Below the pieces are notes generated by a model. It saw nothing but the letters and a program-made list of their open reading frames with translations, ran no database searches and was not told where the DNA came from. From Heliobacteriaceae bacterium (lineage in GTDB: Bacteria; Bacillota; Desulfitobacteriia; Heliobacteriales; Heliobacteriaceae), in assembly GCA_028707535.1 (NCBI GenBank), contig JAQWAU010000005.1, positions 1-64,000 of the forward strand: a DNA stretch of 64,000 nucleotides. Reading direction: 5' to 3'. This document shows positions 1 to 8,527 of this stretch, piece after piece. The translations under genes were made by a program, and so were the position numbers. The first letter of the stretch is position 1. Every line of letters begins with the position of its first letter.

Positions 1-52
1 CTCAAATCTCTGTGTGGTTTTCAGGGAACACTAAAAAACCTTGAAGTGCCGT

Positions 53-127
53 TCCTCGATAGCTCAACGGTAGAGCAACCGGCTGTTAACCGGTAGGTTG
101 TAGGTTCGAATCCTACTCGGGGAGCCA
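53..127 (+). tRNA. tRNA-Asn (GTT)
   Basis: A full cloverleaf can be folded by eye. The acceptor arms TCCTCGA and TCGGGGA pair over seven positions with one G-U. The anticodon arm ACCGG/CCGGT encloses the loop CTGTTAA, giving anticodon GTT for Asn. The T arm holds GGTTCGAATCC, and a templated CCA closes the gene. It lies 4 nt before the next tRNA, so the two are probably co-transcribed. Confidence 0.97.
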
Positions 128-131
128 ATAT

Positions 132-207
<76 letters not shown>

Positions 208-217
208 AGTAGGCTAA

Positions 218-246
218 AGCAGGAGTCCGGACACTCCTGCTTTTTC
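218..246 (+). terminator. Intrinsic terminator of the tRNA pair
   Basis: The arms AGCAGGAGT and ACTCCTGCT pair perfectly over 9 bp around a 6-nt loop and run straight into TTTTTC. It sits 10 nt after the tRNA CCA end. Confidence 0.9.
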
Positions 247-334
247 TATTTTTCGGCAGCATACCGAAATTAGTAGATTTGTGCCGAAGAAACCAATAAA
301 ATAGACCTAGAATGGAGGAAGGGACTGAAATCGT

Positions 335-1201
335 TTGGATCAGCGACAACAGCCGTTCTGGGTTCCAGTCCTGAAATTGTTCGGGATGGCTTTTTGTTTC
401 TTTTTTGTCGCCCTGGTAGGGATGTATTGGTTTCAAACGGGTTCTGCCGGGGGGACCGAAATATCATCCCGGTTTATTGAACCTGAGATTACCGAGGCTG
501 CTTTGGTGCTGGGGGTTGTTGTGCCGGAGGCAGGTTTGGTACCATTGCTTTATAGCGACGAAAGTGATCAAGATCCTAAAGTGGCAGAGAATCTTAAAGT
601 GGCTTACCTGACTTTTGATGATGGGCCAAGTGAAGTAACTCCTTTGGTGTTGGACATCTTAAAGGAATACCAGGTGCCGGCATCATTTTTTGTTATCGGC
701 AGTCAGGTGGAAGGTTACCCGGAGATTGTGCAAAGGGCTCACTGGGAAGGCCATTTGATTGGCAATCATACCTATTCCCACAAATACCGGCAAATTTATG
801 CCGGTTCCAAGGCATTTTTTGCTGATCTGGACCGGGCTGAAGCGGTTTTAATGCAGGTGATTGGTGAGCAGCCCCGGATTATTCGGGCTCCGGGGGGAAC
901 GCGCGGGAACTTTACCTTCGAGCTGGCCGGGGCAGTGCTTGCAAGCGGGTATCAGTTATATGATTGGAATGTTGATTCCCGGGATACGGCTGCTCCGCTT
1001 GTTGCCGCAGAGATAATCCGGGACCAAGTTTTGCGCCAGGCGGCGGATAAAGCGGAGGCAATCATCCTTTTGCATGACGGCCCGGGAAAAATAACTCTGC
1101 CTAAGGCTTTGCCGGGCATTATTGAAGGGCTGCAGCAACAAGGGTTCGTCTTTTCGGTAATTAACGAGGATACGACACCAATTGTGGCTTTATACCACTA
1201 A
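335..1201 (+). CDS. Membrane-anchored polysaccharide deacetylase (NodB family)
   Basis: Predicted carbohydrate esterase family 4 enzyme that removes N-acetyl groups from an envelope glycan, most likely peptidoglycan or another GlcNAc polymer outside the membrane. An N-terminal hydrophobic segment (about residues 11-32) acts as signal anchor. The NodB domain follows from about residue 88: TFDDGP (93-98) carries the catalytic and metal Asp, NHTYSH supplies the two metal His (145 and 149), RAPGG is motif 3, WNVDSRD motif 4 and LLHDG motif 5 with the catalytic His. All five motifs are intact, so it should be active. TTG 335 is the first possible start after an in-frame stop at 326, behind GGAGGAAGGG. 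The exact substrate cannot be read from sequence. Confidence 0.92.
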   Translation: MDQRQQPFWVPVLKLFGMAFCFFFVALVGMYWFQTGSAGGTEISSRFIEPEITEAALVLGVVVPEAGLVPLLYSDESDQDPKVAENLKVAYLTFDDGPSEVTPLVLDILKEYQVPASFFVIGSQVEGYPEIVQRAHWEGHLIGNHTYSHKYRQIYAGSKAFFADLDRAEAVLMQVIGEQPRIIRAPGGTRGNFTFELAGAVLASGYQLYDWNVDSRDTAAPLVAAEIIRDQVLRQAADKAEAIILLHDGPGKITLPKALPGIIEGLQQQGFVFSVINEDTTPIVALYH

Positions 1202-1231
1202 TAAAGGGCACAATGGGACGGGGGTGGCCGG

Positions 1232-1969
1232 TTGAAAGGAATAGTGTGGCTCTGGCTGGCCCATTTTATCGGGGATTTCCCGCTGCAAACCGACAGGATG
1301 GTCAAGCAAAAAATGGCGGGGTTACCCGGGGTGGCAATCCATGGTCTGGTGGTGAGCCTGGTAATTTTAGCCGTATTAGTAGTCCTCCGGGAAGTTGGGT
1401 TGGGCCAGTATTCGGTAGCCCAGATCGGCATATTTGTAGGCCTCCATTTTGTTTGCCATGTGGGGCAGGATTACATAAAGATTCAATGGGATCAAAGGCA
1501 GAAAAAAGGGCAGAACCTTTTTTCCTTCTTTATCGATCAAGGGGTGCATTTGCTTTTACTGGCCTTATTGGTTTTGCTGTTGGACCCGGGGTTCGGACGA
1601 ACCGGTCCCGATCCGGTGGCCTTGGGGTTGATTTCCCTGGTGTTGGCCGTTTATGTTACCGGCATCGTGGTTCAGATCCGGCTTAACCAGCTTTACCCCT
1701 TAGTGAACGGCCGGTTTTTCGGCGCCGGTGAAAAAAGTCGGGGGCTGCTGCTCCGGATTTGCAGTTGGGTTCTGGGTTTTACGGGCGGTAAACTAGCATG
1801 GTTACTGCTGTTTTGGGTTTGGGGTTGTGGTTGGGTCTTTTGGCGGAAGGGGTCGGCTGAAGCCCGGGAATCGCTGCTGTGGCGGTGGAGTTATCTGTGG
1901 AGCGGGCTGATCGGGATAATCATGGGCTTCGCCATTTTTGGCCAATTTATCCCTGACCGACTACGTTAA
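1232..1969 (+). CDS. DUF3307-type integral membrane protein
   Basis: The N-terminus has the pattern of the DUF3307 family: a hydrophobic helix with AHFIGDFPLQ, followed by a charged stretch and further membrane segments. About six to seven hydrophobic segments can be seen across 245 residues, including LLLALLVLLLDPG and a C-terminal LWSGLIGIIMGFAIFG. The family has no established reaction. The start TTG 1232 is preceded by GGGGGTGG. The gene lies between the deacetylase and the CHASE2 cyclase in the same direction with short gaps, so they may share a transcript, but nothing in the sequence ties their functions together. Confidence 0.8.
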   Translation: MKGIVWLWLAHFIGDFPLQTDRMVKQKMAGLPGVAIHGLVVSLVILAVLVVLREVGLGQYSVAQIGIFVGLHFVCHVGQDYIKIQWDQRQKKGQNLFSFFIDQGVHLLLLALLVLLLDPGFGRTGPDPVALGLISLVLAVYVTGIVVQIRLNQLYPLVNGRFFGAGEKSRGLLLRICSWVLGFTGGKLAWLLLFWVWGCGWVFWRKGSAEARESLLWRWSYLWSGLIGIIMGFAIFGQFIPDRLR

Positions 1970-1982
1970 GGGGGGACCAGCA

Positions 1983-3845
1983 CTGAAACGATTAAAATGG
2001 CGGTCTGGTTACGGCATTATCGCCGTTATCACCGGTCTGATGATGATTAGTGTTGGGTTGGGCTGGTGGGATTCTCTGGAAGCCGAGGGTTACGATCTGT
2101 GGTTTCGGGTCCGTGGCCAGCAGGCCCCGCCGGCGGATATTGTTATCATCGGCATCGATGATGAATCTTTGGCCCGGTACGGGCGGTGGCCATGGGGCCG
2201 GGAGATCCATGCCGCCTTATTGGAGAAATTGGCCGGGGCCCGGCTGGTTGGGTTTGACTTAACCTTCAACAGTTCGGGGACAGCAGAGGAAGATGCCCGG
2301 TTGGCCAAGGCTATTCGTGAGCACGGGCGGGTGGTGTTGCCGGCACATTTTTCGTTTGAAAAAGACGGCCAGGACGTGATCCAGGTATTGCGGCCCCCGG
2401 TGGGCGTTCTGTTAAGGGAGACCTTCAGCCTGGGATTTGTTAATTTCCCCACGGAACAGGATAATGTCGTTCGGACGGTAACCCCGGTAACTCAGGTGCA
2501 AGGCCGGCCTTTCCCCGCTTTTTCCCTGGCAATGGCCTTGGGGGAACAAGGGTTGGCCCCCAGCAACCTGGAAATCCGGCCTGACCAGGGGGTAACCGCC
2601 GGCAATTTGCTGGTTCCCCGACCGGGAGGAAAGGCGCCTTTTATCAATTTCTGGGGACCGGCCCAGACATTTACCACGGTGCCTTATTACCAGGTGCTTG
2701 ACGGCACGGTTTCCCCGGAATTTTTTGCCGGCAAAACCGTATTGATCGGTCCGGTGTCACCTCTGTTGAAAGATGCGTTACATACCCCGTTTACCCAAGG
2801 GAACATGGTGCTCAAAGGGGCCTTGCCGGCGCCGGGAGTTGAACTGCATGCCACTGCTTTGGCCTCTTTCCGTAACGGCCTTTATTTTTACCCGGTGCCA
2901 CTCATGGTGAACACGCTGCTGGTGGCCTTATTTGGCGGCGCGGCTTACTTGCTTACTGCCAACCGCAAACCTTTACAGGGGCTGGTGATTTTATTCCTGC
3001 TGATCGGGGTTTGGGTGGTGGTGAACTGGCTGTTATGGTGGCAGATGCACACCTGGGTATACCTGGTTGCCCCGATGGTCACTGCTTTGCTGGCTTACCT
3101 TGGGGCCACTGTTTTCAACCTGGTCAGGGTCGATCAGGAGCGGAAACGGATTAAGGGGATGTTCGGACGCTATGTCTCCCCAGGGGTTGTCGACCAGTTG
3201 CTTAAAAACCCGGAGATGATCAAGCTTGGTGGCCAACGGTTGGCGGTGACGGTGCTTTTCTCCGATATTCGGGGGTTTACTTCCTACAGTGAAGGTAAAC
3301 AACCGGAAGAGATCGTGGCTCGGCTCAATGAATATTTCTCCCGGATGACGGCGATCGTTTTTAAACATAACGGCACCTTGGATAAATTTTTAGGGGATGG
3401 GCTGATGGCGGTATTCGGTATTCCCATCCCGACCCAGGATCACGCCGGTAACGCCTTGGCGGCGGCGAAGGAGATGTGTGTCGCCTTGCACGAAATGAAT
3501 GCGGTTTGGGTGGCCCGGGGGGAACCGGTTTTCAATCTTGGTATCGGTCTCAATAGTGGGCCGGTGCTCGTCGGCAATATCGGCAGCGAGGAACGCATGG
3601 AATATACTGTAATCGGCGAAGAGGTTAATCTCGCTTCCCGTTTGGAAAGCATGAACAAGGAGTATGGCACCAGGCTGATTTTAAGTGAAAGAACCTTAGC
3701 CTGTCTGAATCAAGACCGGGAAGGGATTGTGGAGCTCGGCGCCGTGCAAGTCAGGGGAATGGTGCAACCGGTGAAAATCTATACTTTGCCGGAAGTTAAT
3801 GGAGGCGTTAAGAAACATGAAACTGCAGGGAACCGCAACGGTTAA
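1983..3845 (+). CDS. CHASE2-domain class III adenylate/guanylate cyclase
   Basis: Predicted membrane receptor that makes a cyclic nucleotide in the cytoplasm in response to an extracellular cue. After one N-terminal membrane helix comes an extracytoplasmic CHASE2 domain (IVIIGIDDESL, RWPWGR, GFDLTF), then three closely spaced helices, then a cyclase catalytic domain. In the latter, FSDIRGFT and GDGLMAVFG carry the two metal-binding Asp and NLASRLES has the catalytic Asn-Arg pair, so it looks active. The ORF track begins at TTG 1938, but that start has no ribosome binding site and overlaps the previous gene; CTG 1983 lies 7 nt after AAGGGGGG and is preferred, though CTG starts are rare. Base preference (ATP or GTP) is not certain. 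The 3' end overlaps lysA. Confidence 0.9.
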   Translation: MKRLKWRSGYGIIAVITGLMMISVGLGWWDSLEAEGYDLWFRVRGQQAPPADIVIIGIDDESLARYGRWPWGREIHAALLEKLAGARLVGFDLTFNSSGTAEEDARLAKAIREHGRVVLPAHFSFEKDGQDVIQVLRPPVGVLLRETFSLGFVNFPTEQDNVVRTVTPVTQVQGRPFPAFSLAMALGEQGLAPSNLEIRPDQGVTAGNLLVPRPGGKAPFINFWGPAQTFTTVPYYQVLDGTVSPEFFAGKTVLIGPVSPLLKDALHTPFTQGNMVLKGALPAPGVELHATALASFRNGLYFYPVPLMVNTLLVALFGGAAYLLTANRKPLQGLVILFLLIGVWVVVNWLLWWQMHTWVYLVAPMVTALLAYLGATVFNLVRVDQERKRIKGMFGRYVSPGVVDQLLKNPEMIKLGGQRLAVTVLFSDIRGFTSYSEGKQPEEIVARLNEYFSRMTAIVFKHNGTLDKFLGDGLMAVFGIPIPTQDHAGNALAAAKEMCVALHEMNAVWVARGEPVFNLGIGLNSGPVLVGNIGSEERMEYTVIGEEVNLASRLESMNKEYGTRLILSERTLACLNQDREGIVELGAVQVRGMVQPVKIYTLPEVNGGVKKHETAGNRNG

Positions 3846-5136
3846 CGAACAGGGGCACTTGACCATTGGCGGGTGTGATGCTGTTGAACTCGTGAAAAGT
3901 TTTGGCAGTCCCCTTTATGTAATGGATGAGGCCTTGCTCCGGGAAAATTGCCGGGTTTATCACCAGGCTTTTTGTGCCGGCGGGGCTGGGGAAGTGCTCT
4001 ATGCCGGAAAGACCTTTTTGACGTTGGCCATGTGCCGGTTGGTGGAAGATGCAGGTTTGGGTCTAGACGTTGTTTCCGGGGGGGAACTGTACACGGCCCG
4101 GCGGGCAGGGTTTCCGATGGATCGGGTTTATTTTCACGGCAATAACAAGACCCCGGCGGAACTGATGCAAGCTTTGGATTATGGGGTAGGCCAAGTCGTT
4201 GTCGACAATTTATACGAGATGGCCATGTTAAACAACCTCGCTGCCGGGCGGGAGGTACCGGTAAAAGTATTACTTCGGATTACACCGGGGATCGAATGCC
4301 ATACCCACGAGTTTATCCGCACCGGCCAGATTGATTCCAAATTCGGCTTTGCCTTGCCGACAGGCCAGGCGCTGGAGGCGGTCAAAGCAGTAATCGACCA
4401 TTCCCATTTGGTTTTCACCGGGCTGCACTGCCATATCGGTTCCCAGATATTTGAACTGACCTCATTCGGTTACGCCGCAACGGTGATGATGGAGTTTATT
4501 GCCGAAATCCGGCGCCAGACCGGGGTGACTGTCGGTACTTTGAACCTTGGCGGTGGTTTTGGGATTCGTTATACGGAAGCCGATACACCGGGGGATCTTG
4601 CCGCTTATGCCCGCCTGGTCCTGGATACGGTAGCCCGGGAAGCACACCGGTGCGGGTTGTCGGTGCCAAAAGTCGTGGTTGAACCGGGGCGGTCGATTGC
4701 CGGTCCGGCGGGGACCACGTTGTATACGGTTGGTTCGGTCAAGGAAATCCGGGGGGTGCGCCGGTATGTGGCGGTAGATGGCGGGATGACGGACAATCCG
4801 CGTCCGGCCTTATACGGTTCCCGTTATGAAGCCATGTTGGCGAATAAGGCCGACCGGGAGGCGGTAGAAGTAGTTTCGATCACGGGAAAATGCTGTGAGT
4901 CCGGTGATATGTTAATTTGGGATATTGCCTTACCTAAGGTGGAGAGTGGGGACATTTTAGCGGTGTCCTGTACCGGGGCGTACAATTACACGATGTCGAT
5001 GAATTATAACCGGCTGGCCAAGCCGGCAGTGATTTTTGTCCGCGACGGGCAGGCAGCGGTGGTGGTCGAACGGGAATCGTTGGATGACCTGATCCGGAAT
5101 GACCGGATTCCGCCGTATTTGCAAGGCCGGTCTTAA
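3817..5136 (+). CDS. lysA: Diaminopimelate decarboxylase
   Basis: PLP enzyme that converts meso-diaminopimelate to L-lysine, the last lysine step. It is a fold III decarboxylase: YAGKTF holds the PLP lysine, HCHIGSQI and LNLGGGFGI bind cofactor phosphate, VEPGRS follows, and GKCCESGD plus GAYNYTMSMNYN form the active site at the dimer interface. The length (439 aa) is normal. The ORF track begins at ATG 3799, but ATG 3817 sits 11 nt after GGAGG and is the better start; it still overlaps the cyclase gene by 29 nt, which suggests translational coupling. The aspartate-branch genes hom, thrC and lysC are far away at 50-54 kb. Confidence 0.97.
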   Translation: MKLQGTATVNEQGHLTIGGCDAVELVKSFGSPLYVMDEALLRENCRVYHQAFCAGGAGEVLYAGKTFLTLAMCRLVEDAGLGLDVVSGGELYTARRAGFPMDRVYFHGNNKTPAELMQALDYGVGQVVVDNLYEMAMLNNLAAGREVPVKVLLRITPGIECHTHEFIRTGQIDSKFGFALPTGQALEAVKAVIDHSHLVFTGLHCHIGSQIFELTSFGYAATVMMEFIAEIRRQTGVTVGTLNLGGGFGIRYTEADTPGDLAAYARLVLDTVAREAHRCGLSVPKVVVEPGRSIAGPAGTTLYTVGSVKEIRGVRRYVAVDGGMTDNPRPALYGSRYEAMLANKADREAVEVVSITGKCCESGDMLIWDIALPKVESGDILAVSCTGAYNYTMSMNYNRLAKPAVIFVRDGQAAVVVERESLDDLIRNDRIPPYLQGRS

Positions 5137-5151
5137 GTACGCAAGGCTTGC

Positions 5152-5180
5152 TTTTTCGACCTGAGAAAATGTGGTACAAT
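5152..5180 (+). promoter_or_regulatory. Possible sigma-A promoter for the DHH-CBS-nucleotidyltransferase gene
   Basis: TACAAT at 5175-5180 is a good -10 box. The -35 box at 17-bp spacing is a poor TTTTTC. It lies in the only gap between lysA and the next gene and is followed by the ribosome binding site GGGAG. Confidence 0.4.
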
Positions 5181-5217
5181 AATTAGGTGTGACAAACTTT
5201 AGGGAGTAGGCCGGGGC

Positions 5218-7884
5218 GTGGAAATTATCCTGACCCATAATAATATGGACTTTGACGGGCTGGCGGCGGTTTGTGCGGCGCGCAAGCTTTATCCCCGGGC
5301 AGTGGCGGTTTTGCCTGGTCATCTGCATCGAAACGTGCAGGAGTTTATGGCCTTGCATAAGGACAGCCTGGACTTTAAGCCTGCCGGGAACATTCCGCCG
5401 GATCAAGTCACCCGGGTAATCATGGTGGATTTCAAGTCACCGGTCCGGGCCGGTCTGTTTGGCGGCTTACTGCGGCGGCCTGATGTGGATGTGCATATCT
5501 ATGATCATCATCCGGACGGCGCCGACGATATCCTTGGCTCCGTTATGTTTAGGGAGGATGTTGGGGCGGTGACCACCTTAATGGTGGAATTGTTGCAGCA
5601 GCGGGAGGTTAAACCGACACCGTTTGAAGCGACATTGTTCGCCTTGGGTATTTATGAGGATACAGGTTGTTTAACCTATGCTTCGACCACAGCCCGGGAT
5701 GCGGCCGCAGTGGCTTATTTGTTATCCTGTGGCGCTAACTTGGCCTTGGTGGCGGATTTTATCGGTCGTCCCCTATCGGCGGAGCAGAAAATGTTGCTGG
5801 AGATTTTATTGCGCGATGCCCAGGTTCACCTGATCCGGGGGGTAAAAGTGGTGGCTGCCGTGGCGGCAGTCGGGGAGTATATCAACGGGCTTTCTGCCGT
5901 GGTGCATATGCTGGCCGAGGTGGAAAGCCCCGATGTTTGTTTTGTTGCCGTTAAGATGGCGAACCGGGTGCATGTTGTCGGCCGCAGCCGCTTGGGGGAT
6001 GTTCAGGTGAACGAATTGTTGCAGCCGTTAGGCGGCGGGGGGCACGGGGCGGCGGCAGCGGCAACGGTAAAAGGCGGGGAGCCTGACGAAATTTTGCAGG
6101 ACCTGCTTCAGGTGCTCCACCAAATCGTCCGGCCCCAGGTGACCGCCCGGGAGATTATGTCTTCACCAGTCAAAACCTTGACGCCGGAAACAACCGTGGC
6201 TGAGGCGGGCAGGGTGATGTTGCGTTATGGCCATACCGGCCTGCCGGTGGTGGCCGGCGACGAAATGGTGGGCATCATCAGCCGGCGTGATTTAGACAAG
6301 GCCTACCTGCATGGCTTGGGACATGCGCCGGTAAAAGGGTTTATGTCCACCCGGGTAACGGCGATTTCCCCGGAGACATCGCTTCGGGAAATTCAGCACC
6401 TGATGATTACCCGGGATATCGGCCGGCTGCCGGTGATTGCCACCGGACGGCTGGTCGGGATTGTTTCGCGGACTGATGTATTGCGCACGATCCACGGTGA
6501 AAACGCTCCGGCCCCTTACTGGACCAACTACCCGCACGGGCCGGCAGCGGTTACAAACGGCCACGTCAGGCAAATGGGGTCTTTGCTGCAGGAACGGCTG
6601 CCGGTGGAAATTGGGCGTTTGTTTAAAGCTGTCAGCCGTTTGGCTGCGGCTAACGGGGTGAAAGTGTACGTTGTCGGTGGGTTTGTCCGGGACCTTTTGC
6701 TCGGGGTACAGAACCTCGACATCGATTTGGTGGTGGAAGGAGACGGGATTCGTTTTGCCACCGCTTTGGCCCGGTTTTTAGCCGGTCATTTGACCGTACA
6801 CGGGAAGTTTGGCACGGCGGTAATTTTGTGGGGGAAGCAAAGAATCGATGTGGCCACCGCCCGCCAGGAATTTTACCAGTATCCGGCGGCCTTACCCCAG
6901 GTGGAGGCGGCTAGTCTGCACCAGGATTTATACCGCCGGGACTTTACGATCAATGCTTTGGCGATTGAATTGACCCCCGGACATTTCGGGGAGCTGGTGG
7001 ACTTTTTCAACGGGTGTCGGGATTTAGAGCAAGGGCTGATCCGGGTATTGTACAATCTAAGCTTTGTGGAGGATCCCACCCGGATCTTCCGGGCCATCCG
7101 GTTTGAACAACGCTATGGTTTTAAGATTGAGCCGGAAACCTTACGTTTTGCCCGGGAAAGCATTCGCCAGGGCCTGATCCGGCGGCTTTCCCCGGAACGC
7201 CTTTTTGCCGAGCTGATGTTGATCTTGAGTGAAGAGCAGCCGGTGGCGGCTTTACGGCGGCTGACCGAACTGGAGCTCTGGGCTGATCTGCTGCCGGAAT
7301 TCCGGTGGACGGAGGAATTGGCCGGAGCGGTTACCTCCTTGCCGGCTTTACTTCGGGACTTGGCTACGGCCGGGTTAGAGGTGCCGGAACGCCGATGGCC
7401 GGTCTATTTGCTTATTTTGGCCCGGGGAATTTCCCCAGCCGGGGCGGCAGTGGTGGCGGAACGGTATCCCTTAAAAGGATGGCTCCGGGAGGCGGTGCGG
7501 CAGTTGGCCGGTTCGGCGGCAGAAACGGCGGCGGCCTTGAACTGTTGGCTGAAACAGGCGGCAGATTTGAGTGTCTTGGAAAAAATTCTCCGGAACTGGC
7601 CGGTTGAAGCATTGTTGGCTTTACGGGCCGGGGAACCGGTAAGGCAAACAATGCTGGTAATGCAGGCTTGGCAGCAAGTCCGGCAGACCAAGCCGCTCTT
7701 GACCGGTGGGGACTTAAAAAAGGCGGGGATCCCGCCGGGACCGCTTTACGCCGCTATTTTCCAGCGGTTGCGCCGGGAGTGTTTGGCCGGCAAGGTTACC
7801 GACCGGAGGGGTGAATGGCGCCTTGTCCGGGAAGTATTGACGGAAAAAGGTTATGACCACCCGGAGGAGGCATTTGATGTTTGA
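5218..7884 (+). CDS. DHH - CBS - tRNA nucleotidyltransferase fusion protein
   Basis: An 888-residue multidomain protein. Residues about 1-310 form a DHH/DHHA1 phosphoesterase-like module (NNMDFDGL, VDFKSP, DHHPDGADD, then GGGGHGAAAA). Two CBS domains occupy about 315-430 and usually bind adenine nucleotides. From about 460 comes a poly(A) polymerase/CCA-adding head with VVGGFVRDLLLG and the catalytic NLDIDLVVEGDG, then an RNA-binding region with DFTINALA and RAIRFEQRYGF. The family acts on the 3' end of tRNA, adding CCA or only A; sequence does not settle which. The same architecture is known in several Firmicutes and deeper-branching bacteria. The start GTG 5218 lies behind GGGAG. The end overlaps the next gene by 8 nt. 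Confidence 0.92.
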   Translation: MEIILTHNNMDFDGLAAVCAARKLYPRAVAVLPGHLHRNVQEFMALHKDSLDFKPAGNIPPDQVTRVIMVDFKSPVRAGLFGGLLRRPDVDVHIYDHHPDGADDILGSVMFREDVGAVTTLMVELLQQREVKPTPFEATLFALGIYEDTGCLTYASTTARDAAAVAYLLSCGANLALVADFIGRPLSAEQKMLLEILLRDAQVHLIRGVKVVAAVAAVGEYINGLSAVVHMLAEVESPDVCFVAVKMANRVHVVGRSRLGDVQVNELLQPLGGGGHGAAAAATVKGGEPDEILQDLLQVLHQIVRPQVTAREIMSSPVKTLTPETTVAEAGRVMLRYGHTGLPVVAGDEMVGIISRRDLDKAYLHGLGHAPVKGFMSTRVTAISPETSLREIQHLMITRDIGRLPVIATGRLVGIVSRTDVLRTIHGENAPAPYWTNYPHGPAAVTNGHVRQMGSLLQERLPVEIGRLFKAVSRLAAANGVKVYVVGGFVRDLLLGVQNLDIDLVVEGDGIRFATALARFLAGHLTVHGKFGTAVILWGKQRIDVATARQEFYQYPAALPQVEAASLHQDLYRRDFTINALAIELTPGHFGELVDFFNGCRDLEQGLIRVLYNLSFVEDPTRIFRAIRFEQRYGFKIEPETLRFARESIRQGLIRRLSPERLFAELMLILSEEQPVAALRRLTELELWADLLPEFRWTEELAGAVTSLPALLRDLATAGLEVPERRWPVYLLILARGISPAGAAVVAERYPLKGWLREAVRQLAGSAAETAAALNCWLKQAADLSVLEKILRNWPVEALLALRAGEPVRQTMLVMQAWQQVRQTKPLLTGGDLKKAGIPPGPLYAAIFQRLRRECLAGKVTDRRGEWRLVREVLTEKGYDHPEEAFDV

Positions 7885-8506
7885 TTTCAGTTTGGCGACG
7901 TTTGTTGCGCGGGTGCCGGCGATTCTGATTGGGTTGGCTTTACACGAATACGCCCATGCTAAGGCGGCTTCCCTTTTGGGTGATCCGACCCCCCGGTTGG
8001 AAGGGCGGCTAACGATCAATCCCCTGGCCCACCTTGATCTCATTGGGACCATAATGCTGTTGATTGCCCCGATCGGGTGGGCGAAACCGGTCCACGTCAA
8101 TCCCGGTCATTTCCGGGGTGACCGCAAGCGGGGGATGATGCTGGTATCTTTGGCCGGCCCTTTGATGAACGTGCTGATTGCCGTTTTGGCGGTAGTTTTG
8201 ATCCATGGGTTCGGCCGGAATTCGGAAATGAATATGATTTTACAATACTTATTGGTGATTAATGTATCCCTGGCGGCCTTCAATATCCTGCCGATTCCTC
8301 CCCTGGACGGCTCGAAAATTTTGGCCGGGATCTTGCCATACCGGCAGGCCGGCTGGCTTTACAGCCTGGAGCAGTACGGTCCGATTATTTTGATGGTAGC
8401 GATTGTGACCGGTTTAGCGCAAAAATTGCTGCAACCAGTTTGGTATGGCTTGTTATGGGGTTTTGTCAGCCCGGTTGGTAACCTGCTGGGAACCGTGATA
8501 TTTTAG
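7877..8506 (+). CDS. Site-2 protease family (M50) membrane protein
   Basis: Short intramembrane zinc metalloprotease-like protein of 209 residues. HEYAH gives the two zinc His and the catalytic Glu, and NILPIPPLDGSKIL carries the NPDG-type third ligand motif. NPLAHLDLIGT after the first motif is typical of the family group often annotated as YwhC-like. Four to five hydrophobic segments are seen. It has no PDZ domain, so it is not the RseP type. The ORF track starts at ATG 7853, but ATG 7877 follows GGAGGAGG with 6-nt spacing and is preferred. It overlaps the upstream nucleotidyltransferase gene by 8 nt, pointing to coupling. The substrate is unknown. Confidence 0.9.
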   Translation: MFDFSLATFVARVPAILIGLALHEYAHAKAASLLGDPTPRLEGRLTINPLAHLDLIGTIMLLIAPIGWAKPVHVNPGHFRGDRKRGMMLVSLAGPLMNVLIAVLAVVLIHGFGRNSEMNMILQYLLVINVSLAAFNILPIPPLDGSKILAGILPYRQAGWLYSLEQYGPIILMVAIVTGLAQKLLQPVWYGLLWGFVSPVGNLLGTVIF

Positions 8507-8527
8507 ATTGGGAGGAGTAATTCGCCG

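Noticed and set aside
1213-1686. 157-aa + strand ORF
   Set aside because: Out-of-frame shadow of the DUF3307 gene, rich in Gly/Arg/Pro from frame-shifted codons, no family pattern.
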